The notes under the pieces: model-generated | Database searches by the model: none | Seen by the model: only the letters and a program-made list of their open reading frames with translations | Told to the model about the DNA's origin: nothing | Assembly (NCBI RefSeq): GCF_015477765.1 | Contig: NZ_JADLQQ010000013.1 | Coordinates: forward strand, 124,001-188,000 | From: Nocardia transvalensis | GTDB lineage: Bacteria > Actinomycetota > Actinomycetes > Mycobacteriales > Mycobacteriaceae | Length of the DNA stretch: 64,000 bases | Reading direction: 5' to 3' | Part shown: positions 58,670 through 64,000 of the stretch, piece by piece | Numbering within the stretch: the stretch's first letter is position 1 | Layout: each line of letters begins with the position of its first letter | Position numbers and translations under genes: made by a program

Positions 58670-59410
58670 CTAGTCGACGTAGAAGGTGTAGTAGCCGCCC
58701 TGCAGCGGGCGGGTCAGCGGTGATCCGGAGTCGGGGGCCACGACCTCGTCCGGGGTCGGTCCGCTGCGGGTGGCGAGGTCTTTGGCTTTCCAGTCGCCGT
58801 GTTCCCAGACCAGCGACACGGTGGTGCTCGACCACAGCGTCATGACCGAGACCGGGTCGCCGGGGGCGATCGCGTCTCGTGACACCGCGACGGTCCAGAC
58901 CGCGACCTGCGCCGTGTCGGCGTCCACCGACTCGACGGTCACCGCCGCCGGCAGCACGTTGAGGACATTGCTGTCGTGCTCACGTCCGGACGCGATGTCC
59001 ATCGATTTCGTCAATCCCGATCCGGGCTCCGACGCCGCCAACGCCGACCGCACCGCAGTCGCGGTCACGCGGCCTTGCCCGGCCTGGGCCAGCGCCTGCA
59101 CGACGTTGACCGCTGCGGTCGCCGCGCCTGCCCGGTCCCGGGTGTAGCCGGTGGGCACCCCACCGGTCACGGTGGTCGGTCCGTGCCCCGCGCGGACTTG
59201 CCCGCCACCCGGGCCGGTGTCGCTGCAGCCGTGCATCGACAACGCCGCCACCAGGACGAGCACACCGGCGGCGCCCACGGCCAGCAGCGACCGCATCGAC
59301 ACTCGGTGTGCAAGCCCTTGTCGTCGCGAGGCCGCTGCTCCCGGACGTGCCGGTGATGTGGACGGCAGCTCGGCATCGGGAGAGAGTGATCCGAATCCTG
59401 TTGTGCTCAT
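58670..59410 (-). CDS. VirB8/TcpC-like bitopic conjugation protein
   Basis: A 246-aa protein with ATG 59410. A disordered, basic cytoplasmic segment (1-38) is followed by one membrane helix, LLAVGAAGVLVLVAALSM (about 42-60). The external domain TRDRAGAATAAVNVVQALAQ... VTVESVDADTAQVAVWTVAV... VSLVWEHGDWKAKDLA has the helix-then-curved-sheet pattern of the NTF2-like fold used by VirB8 and TcpC. No enzyme motif is visible. VirB8-type subunits assemble the inner-membrane channel, which fits its position between VirB6-like and VirB4-like genes and the small membrane subunit. Confidence 0.65.
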   Translation of the reverse strand: MSTTGFGSLSPDAELPSTSPARPGAAASRRQGLAHRVSMRSLLAVGAAGVLVLVAALSMHGCSDTGPGGGQVRAGHGPTTVTGGVPTGYTRDRAGAATAAVNVVQALAQAGQGRVTATAVRSALAASEPGSGLTKSMDIASGREHDSNVLNVLPAAVTVESVDADTAQVAVWTVAVSRDAIAPGDPVSVMTLWSSTTVSLVWEHGDWKAKDLATRSGPTPDEVVAPDSGSPLTRPLQGGYYTFYVD

Positions 59411-59438
59411 ATGGTTTCCCTTCGGTGTGCGGCCGGGT

Positions 59439-59834
59439 TCAGCCGCCGACGACGAACAGGACGGTGCCGACCATCGGTGAGGCCAGCGCGACGAGACCGA
59501 GGGCGATCAGGGCGTCTTGTAGTTCCTCGGAGCCTTCGGCCAGGTCGTTGGTGTAGCCGCGGGCTTTGGCGCGGCGCACTTTGAAGGCGCCGACGATCAC
59601 TCGCACGACGCAGCCGATCAGCACCAGGGCCCATATGAACGCGACCAGCCGTTTCCAGGTGGAGTCCATCGCCTGTCCGAACAGCCCGAAGTCGGGGGCG
59701 ACGCCGCCGAGGGGGTTGGGGATCGCCGCTTCGGCCGTGGCGGCGCTGATCGTGACGATCAGGCACGCTGCGGCAGCGCTTACCGCAGTTCGCCAGGCGG
59801 CGAGCAGCCGCTGCGACCGGGTGATGGTTGTCAT
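59439..59834 (-). CDS. Small exported two-helix membrane protein (VirB2-like position)
   Basis: A 131-aa protein, ATG 59834. It has a signal-like start (RTAVSAAAACLIVTISAATA, AEAAIP), then two membrane helices, RLVAFIWALVLIGCVVRVIV and DALIALGLVALASPMVGTVL, around a charged loop (KVRRAKARGYTNDLAEGSEE). This size and topology match VirB2/TrbC-like pilin subunits or small T4SS membrane subunits; sequence alone cannot choose. RBS GAGAGGCCACACCC precedes the start. It stands 28 bp before the VirB8-like gene. Confidence 0.6.
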   Translation of the reverse strand: MTTITRSQRLLAAWRTAVSAAAACLIVTISAATAEAAIPNPLGGVAPDFGLFGQAMDSTWKRLVAFIWALVLIGCVVRVIVGAFKVRRAKARGYTNDLAEGSEELQDALIALGLVALASPMVGTVLFVVGG

Positions 59835-59886
59835 GGGTGTGGCCTCTCTGAGTGACGATGGGTGTGGTCGCGGGTTGTCATGGCGT

Positions 59887-61293
59887 TCACCACCGTTCGC
59901 CGTAGGGCCGGCCGTGGTGGGGGACCGCGACGTTCGCGCTTGGACAGCCCGATCCGCACCGCGCCGCGGTGTGCGTGTCGTCGGGGGTGCAGCGACGGCA
60001 GCGCTGCGGGTCGCGGCTGCTCGGGGTGCGGTAGCTGTCGGGCAGGTAGGCCGCTTCCAGGGGAGCCGACATGCGCGTCAACGCTTCGGCGAGCCCGTCG
60101 GCGACCGACGCGGCCACCTGTATCCACGCGCGTGCCGACGAGGCCGCCAGGCGCGACCACACGATGCGCTCGCCTCCGGCCAGCACCGGGTCGTGCGGCA
60201 CATCCACGATCCGGGTGATGCCTGCGTGTTCGAGCGCGCCGACGATCGCCTCGCGTGCGGCCGGTTCGCTCCCGGACTGCGTGGCGAGGGTGACCACCGC
60301 TCCGGTCACCAGGTCCCGGCGCCCGTGCGCGGCGATCGTGTCGAGCATTGTCAGCGCCATGTAGGCCGCGTCGCGGCGGCATACCAGGGGCACGACCAGC
60401 TGAGTGGCGTTATCGACCGACCAGGAGAACGGTTCTGCTCGCTCGTTGTCGCCGCTGTCGATCACCACCATGGACCGGTGCCGTCTCAGCACCGCCATGA
60501 TTGCCGCGCACTCGTTGCGCCCTATCATCTCGACGCGGCCGGACTGATCCGAGGCCAGGACTTCGTCGAGAGTGGGTTGCAGTCGCAGATACCGCGCCAG
60601 GCTCGAGGCGTCGGCGGCCGGGGAGCACAACGCGCGTGCATTGGCCAGCACGTCGACCACGGTCGGCTCGGTGTCTGTGGTTACTGCGGCGCGCACGGCG
60701 AGGGTGCCGCGGGATTCGTTGGCGTCCCAGGCCACCACGCTGCCGCCGCGGTGCACGCCGAAGATGTTGGACAGCAAGATCGTCACCGGGGTAACTCCGC
60801 TGCCGCCTTTGGGGTTGGCGACCAGAATCACCGGGGTGCCCGGTAATGGTTGCCGGATCCGTTCGACCGCGCGCCGGTAGGCGACCTCGCTGCCGTCGCG
60901 AGGCGGACGCAGCCGTGCCCCGAACGCGTTGACCCGGCCGCGCCAGCCCCATTCGGCCGGGTCGGTGTGTATGCCGTCGGCGTTTTTGAGCACGACCGGG
61001 CGAGCCCGGTGTCCATCGTCTCCGGGAATGGTGTCGGGCCGCAGGTTGTATTGCCCGACCCCGTATGGGTCCGGGATCGACTCCGCCGGGTCGCCAATCG
61101 CATCGTCGGGATCGTCCACGGCACTGTCGGGCTCCGACGGCCCGCCCGATACCGGGCTTGGACGCAGGCGCTGGCGGCGCAGGTCTACGATCGCCTCGGC
61201 GTCGTATTCTGTTGTGCCGCCCTGGGCGTTGGCCGTTTCGGTGTCCTCCGACATGTCGTCCGGCTGGGCTTGCTGCTGGTGTTCGGTGCTCAT
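59887..61293 (-). CDS. ParA/MinD-like ATPase with altered P-loop
   Basis: A 468-aa protein; ATG 61293 (MSTEHQQQAQPDDMSED) overlaps the stop of the hydrolase gene. A disordered acidic and Pro-rich lead (1-130) precedes a ParA/MinD fold: ILVANPKGGSGVTPVTILLS (near residue 160), VVAWDANESRGTLAVRA, SMVVIDSGDNERAEPF and VVPLVCRRDAAYMALTML. In the deviant Walker A, KGGxGK(T/S), the second lysine is replaced by Val (KGGSGVTP), which should weaken ATP hydrolysis. The tail has CRRCTPDDTHTAARCGSGCP, possible metal ligands. ParA-type proteins of transfer operons position the machinery or DNA. Confidence 0.75.
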   Translation of the reverse strand: MSTEHQQQAQPDDMSEDTETANAQGGTTEYDAEAIVDLRRQRLRPSPVSGGPSEPDSAVDDPDDAIGDPAESIPDPYGVGQYNLRPDTIPGDDGHRARPVVLKNADGIHTDPAEWGWRGRVNAFGARLRPPRDGSEVAYRRAVERIRQPLPGTPVILVANPKGGSGVTPVTILLSNIFGVHRGGSVVAWDANESRGTLAVRAAVTTDTEPTVVDVLANARALCSPAADASSLARYLRLQPTLDEVLASDQSGRVEMIGRNECAAIMAVLRRHRSMVVIDSGDNERAEPFSWSVDNATQLVVPLVCRRDAAYMALTMLDTIAAHGRRDLVTGAVVTLATQSGSEPAAREAIVGALEHAGITRIVDVPHDPVLAGGERIVWSRLAASSARAWIQVAASVADGLAEALTRMSAPLEAAYLPDSYRTPSSRDPQRCRRCTPDDTHTAARCGSGCPSANVAVPHHGRPYGERW

Positions 61294-62843
61294 CCGAATC
61301 TCCTGACTGACGGGTTGGAGCCGACAACGCTCATGGGGGCGGTTCTGACGACGTCGCCTGTTTGCGGGGCGTGCACGACGGTCCCTTCGCCCACGTAGAC
61401 GGCGACGTGGCCCGGCGCGGGCCCGGCGGGGAAAACCAGGTCTCCCGGTTGGATCGCCGAGTCGGGTACGGGAGTCCCGCGCGGGTCTTCGGCTTGTTCC
61501 TGGCTGGTGCGCGGCAGGATGATCCGGCCTCCGGTGGCGACGGCGACCGCGCGGCTGGTGAGGCCGGAGCAGTCGAATCCCGGCGCTCCGCCTTGGGCGG
61601 CAGTGGGTCCGTCCGGTCCGCCGCCGCCCCACACGTAGGGGTGTCCGCGCCAGCGCATCGCCTCGGCGACGATCGCCGCGCCAACAGAGGAACCGACCGA
61701 TTCGCTGCCGGTGAACGCACGAGCGGCGGCCGGGATGGCGCGCACGTATTTGCGGGTCTCGTCGTTCTGGCAGACCTGCCCCTGACGCAGGGTCTCTCCA
61801 GCGCCGCAGTTGAACATCGACAGCCACAGTTCGGTGAGGTCGCCGCGCAGTTTGCCTTCTGCCAGGCCACGTTTCGCGATGCCGGCCAGCTCGCAGTCGT
61901 AGCGGCCCTGGCTGATGACCGCGTCGGGGATGCTGCGGGGATCCTTACGGCCGTCGCCGTCGGCGTCGACGCCGTGTGCGTCCCACGTCCCGGGCATGAA
62001 CTGGGCAGGCCCGACCGCGCCCGCCGAGCTGCGCGCGTCGACGCTGAACCCGGACTCCTGTTGCAGCTGGGCGGCCAGCAGCGGCGCAGTCACCTCAGGG
62101 CACAGTGCGGCGGCGCGGGCGATCCACGGCTCGAACGCCTCCGGTACCGAACCCGCCTTCAGCCGCGCGGCGCCCGGCGAAGGACCACACCCGCTGCCGT
62201 AACCGGATCGCCCGATCAACCCGCTGCGGTTCGCGATAAGATCCGCGGCGTCCGTCGCGGTTCCGCCCGCGCCGCGGGCGGCAAGCCACCGCATCGGATC
62301 GGTGTGTTTGCCGCCGGATAACCGTCCCCCGGGCACGACTTCGAAATGCAGATGCGGCCCGGACGATTCGCCCTCGCTGCCGACGTCGGCGATGTGTTGG
62401 CCTGCGCGCACGGTGTCGCCTTTGTGGACGAGAATGCCCGCGGCCGACATGTGCCCGTAGACCGTCGACACGGTCCGACCGTCGCTGTCCGTGGTGTCGA
62501 TGACGATCCAGTTCCCGAACCCGTCGGCTGGCCCGGCCTCCACCACCGTGCCGTCGGTGGCCGAGTAGATAGGCGTGCCGGCTGCGGCAGCGAAATCCTG
62601 TCCGCGATGGAACTCTCCTCCCCGGGGCCCGTACGATGAGCTCGGGACGAAAGTGCCTGCTGCCATGGGCATCACGACGCGGCCGGTCCCACGAGATGTC
62701 TCGCCTCGGGGCATGTTGGGAAGACAGTTGGGGTCGGTGTGTCGGGATCGTCCGGAGACGATGATCAGCATGACGACCGCCACGACGACCAGTCCGATGA
62801 CCATGATCGCCTTGCCGGAGGTCACCGTCATGTCCGTGCTCAT
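61290..62843 (-). CDS. Three-domain cell-wall hydrolase (M23, lytic transglycosylase, NlpC/P60)
   Basis: A 517-aa VirB1-like protein with an N-terminal membrane anchor (KAIMVIGLVVVAVVMLIIVS). Three peptidoglycan-cleaving domains follow: an M23/LytM peptidase (about 90-205) with HRGQDFAAAAGTPIYS and SGPHLHFEVVPG; a lytic transglycosylase (about 255-390) with AAQLQQESGFSVDARSSAGA holding the catalytic Glu, then GPAQFMPGTWDAHG; and a C-terminal NlpC/P60 domain (about 405-517) with APGFDCSGLTSRAVAVATGG (catalytic Cys) and APGHVAVYVGEGTVVHAP (His). The set cuts glycan and peptide bonds to open the wall for the channel. ATG 62843 overlaps the preceding stop as TGATG. Confidence 0.88.
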   Translation of the reverse strand: MSTDMTVTSGKAIMVIGLVVVAVVMLIIVSGRSRHTDPNCLPNMPRGETSRGTGRVVMPMAAGTFVPSSSYGPRGGEFHRGQDFAAAAGTPIYSATDGTVVEAGPADGFGNWIVIDTTDSDGRTVSTVYGHMSAAGILVHKGDTVRAGQHIADVGSEGESSGPHLHFEVVPGGRLSGGKHTDPMRWLAARGAGGTATDAADLIANRSGLIGRSGYGSGCGPSPGAARLKAGSVPEAFEPWIARAAALCPEVTAPLLAAQLQQESGFSVDARSSAGAVGPAQFMPGTWDAHGVDADGDGRKDPRSIPDAVISQGRYDCELAGIAKRGLAEGKLRGDLTELWLSMFNCGAGETLRQGQVCQNDETRKYVRAIPAAARAFTGSESVGSSVGAAIVAEAMRWRGHPYVWGGGGPDGPTAAQGGAPGFDCSGLTSRAVAVATGGRIILPRTSQEQAEDPRGTPVPDSAIQPGDLVFPAGPAPGHVAVYVGEGTVVHAPQTGDVVRTAPMSVVGSNPSVRRFG

Positions 62844-64000
62844 CACACGACTCCGACCTGCCGGATACGCCCAGCGAACCACTCCGTCAGCCACGTAACA
62901 GCGGTGCGCCCGGACTCATCGACGACGAATCGGTCGTAACCCTGATGCGCGCCCGAGGCGAAAAACGATGCAGCCGAGACGCCGTCGGCGACCAGCTGGC
63001 CGAGGTCAGCCGCGCCTTGCGACGCGCCGTTGACCAGTGACTCGGCTAGGCCCGCCAGGCTCGACGCGCCGCCCATCGTGGCTGGCAGTTCACCCGACTG
63101 CGGGGTGTCCAGCGCCGCGGTGGGAGTCTTGGCGGCCCCGGTCAGTGTGTTCACCGCGGTGGTGGCGAATCCGAGCAGGGTCGGGATCAGGCCGACGAAC
63201 CGCGCGCCGATATCGACGAGGTTGCCGCCGCCGGTGATCGCTTCGGCGATGCCCCACAGTTGTTCTTGAAGCCCGCCGACCTGCAACGCCAGCCTGACAA
63301 CGTCCAGGTTCCCCAGCATGCCGACGATCACCGACGCGATCTGGGCGACACCGTGCGGGTCGGGGATCAGGGCCAGCAGGCTCGACACCATGTGCAGGTC
63401 GACCCCGGCGGCCATTTTCACCAGCGGGTTGCACAGGTTGTTCAAGGTGCCGAACTGCTCATGCAGGCCACGGACTTTCGCGGGCAGATCGATGCCGCCG
63501 TCCGCGACTACTGTGGCGATCTGGCGCAGGGTGTCCAGGATCTTCGGGACGTTGGTGGCGAAGTCGAGGGTGTTGGTCGCGACGTTGACCACCTGCTCGA
63601 ACACCGTCGACGGTTTCAGGATCGACAGCACAGTCGTGGCCTGCGACAAGGTGTCCGCTGGCATCGCGGTCAGCGGCGCAGTCGAGGACGCCAATGCGTT
63701 CGCCGGGTCGGCGACATCGGTCGCGGAGGCTCCGTCAGCCTGACCGGCGTGTGAGGCGATCGCAGCCAACGAGTCCAGGGCGGTACCGAGGTTGCTGTTC
63801 TTCGCGGCGGCCAGCACCTGGCTCGCGTGGTGTTCGGGCGAGCTGGCCGGTGCTTGTGCCAGGCGTTCGGTCACCGACGGATTGCCGCTTGCCCAGCGGA
63901 CCAGATCGGCCAAAGACCGCAACGTGTCCTGCACCGCCGTGACCGCGCCCGAGTCGATTCGTCCGGACAGCGCTTGCGAGACAACCGCATTGAGATTGTC
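62843..64000 (-). CDS. Large helical protein of transfer operon (partial, N-terminus outside)
   Basis: The reading frame enters at the right edge (reading DNLNAVVSQALSGRIDSGAV) and continues without a break to the stop at 62843-62845; the apparent start near 63934 is only an internal GTG. The protein is Ala/Leu/Val-rich with many short amphipathic helices (LDSLAAIASHAGQADG; VFEQVVNVATNTLDFATNVP). It has Gly-rich hydrophobic stretches and no recognisable enzyme motif. It could be a large surface or channel-associated protein. Its end overlaps the hydrolase start, so it is the upstream gene of the same operon in this window. Confidence 0.6.
   Translation of the reverse strand, partial: DNLNAVVSQALSGRIDSGAVTAVQDTLRSLADLVRWASGNPSVTERLAQAPASSPEHHASQVLAAAKNSNLGTALDSLAAIASHAGQADGASATDVADPANALASSTAPLTAMPADTLSQATTVLSILKPSTVFEQVVNVATNTLDFATNVPKILDTLRQIATVVADGGIDLPAKVRGLHEQFGTLNNLCNPLVKMAAGVDLHMVSSLLALIPDPHGVAQIASVIVGMLGNLDVVRLALQVGGLQEQLWGIAEAITGGGNLVDIGARFVGLIPTLLGFATTAVNTLTGAAKTPTAALDTPQSGELPATMGGASSLAGLAESLVNGASQGAADLGQLVADGVSAASFFASGAHQGYDRFVVDESGRTAVTWLTEWFAGRIRQVGVV

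Larger units (their letters stand above)
14458..64000. mobile_element. Integrative conjugative element (type IV secretion type), left part; right end outside the window
   Basis: From the tRNA-Leu to the right edge there are no recognisable core genes. Instead there is a tyrosine integrase adjacent to the tRNA, a MobF relaxase, a coupling ATPase and a VirB4-like ATPase with membrane partners, a ParB-like protein, SSB, a primase-polymerase and DNA methyltransferases. The exact left boundary must lie inside the 3' part of the tRNA. No second copy of the tRNA 3' end was seen, so attR lies further right. Type IV secretion machinery, rather than a lone FtsK-like TraB, sets it apart from the Streptomyces AICE type. 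The element is at least 49.5 kb. Confidence 0.88.

Noticed and set aside
14458..64000. Insertion sequences or transposases inside the element
   Set aside because: No DDE transposase, IS inverted repeats or resolvase were recognised in any frame.

Overview
The window is high-GC actinobacterial DNA from a mycolic-acid-producing lineage, most like Nocardia. The evidence is a giant single-chain type I fatty acid synthase (3103 aa) next to its holo-ACP synthase, together with a pirin, a Bcp peroxiredoxin, a DUF3618 protein, an excalibur-domain secreted protein and a large actinobacterial protein of the DUF7159 type. All names rest on reading motifs and overall protein character; no database search was run.

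Positions 1-14372 are ordinary chromosome: pirin (partial), excalibur protein, DUF3618 protein, bcp, the DUF7159-like protein, a TetR regulator, acpS and fas. Several intergenic gaps hold short GC-rich tandem repeats and terminator hairpins. The region upstream of fas carries two similar inverted repeats that look like operators. A tRNA-Leu(UAG) gene lies at 14373-14457.

From just after the tRNA to the right edge, the DNA reads as one integrative conjugative element whose far end lies beyond the window. Its left end has a perfect 22-bp palindrome, an AbrB-like gene, a tyrosine integrase and a DUF2637/SpdB-type membrane protein. A long plus-strand block (17.1-38.3 kb) follows. It holds a candidate DNA-modification cassette (DpdA-like transglycosylase, adenine-type methyltransferase, SLOG/DUF2493 protein, PP-loop ATPase), decayed genes, a DUF3560 protein and several unknowns. 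It also holds a replication and maintenance set: primase-polymerase, ParB-like protein, DUF932-like protein, C5-cytosine methyltransferase and SSB. Four copies of an unusual nested hairpin (17.13, 20.44, 26.88 and 36.33 kb) each sit just upstream of a plus-strand gene.

At 38.7-43.6 kb a candidate origin of transfer precedes a 1554-aa MobF relaxase-helicase, which is bracketed by two paralogous two-helix membrane proteins. From 44.3 kb to the right edge everything is on the minus strand. This is a tightly coupled type IV secretion operon with many four-base stop/start overlaps. Read in its own direction it encodes a helical protein (partial), a three-domain cell-wall hydrolase, a ParA-like protein lacking the P-loop lysine, a small membrane protein, a VirB8-like protein, a VirB6/TrbL-like channel protein, an SCO6880-family protein, a VirB4-like ATPase, and a coupling protein split into membrane and ATPase genes. 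DUF4913-like, DUF1173, triplicated-domain and other unknown proteins follow. The working model is that the integrase excises the element, the relaxase nicks and unwinds it at oriT, the coupling protein delivers it to the channel, the hydrolase opens the wall, and the plus-strand block supplies replication, stability and possibly protective DNA modification in the new host.
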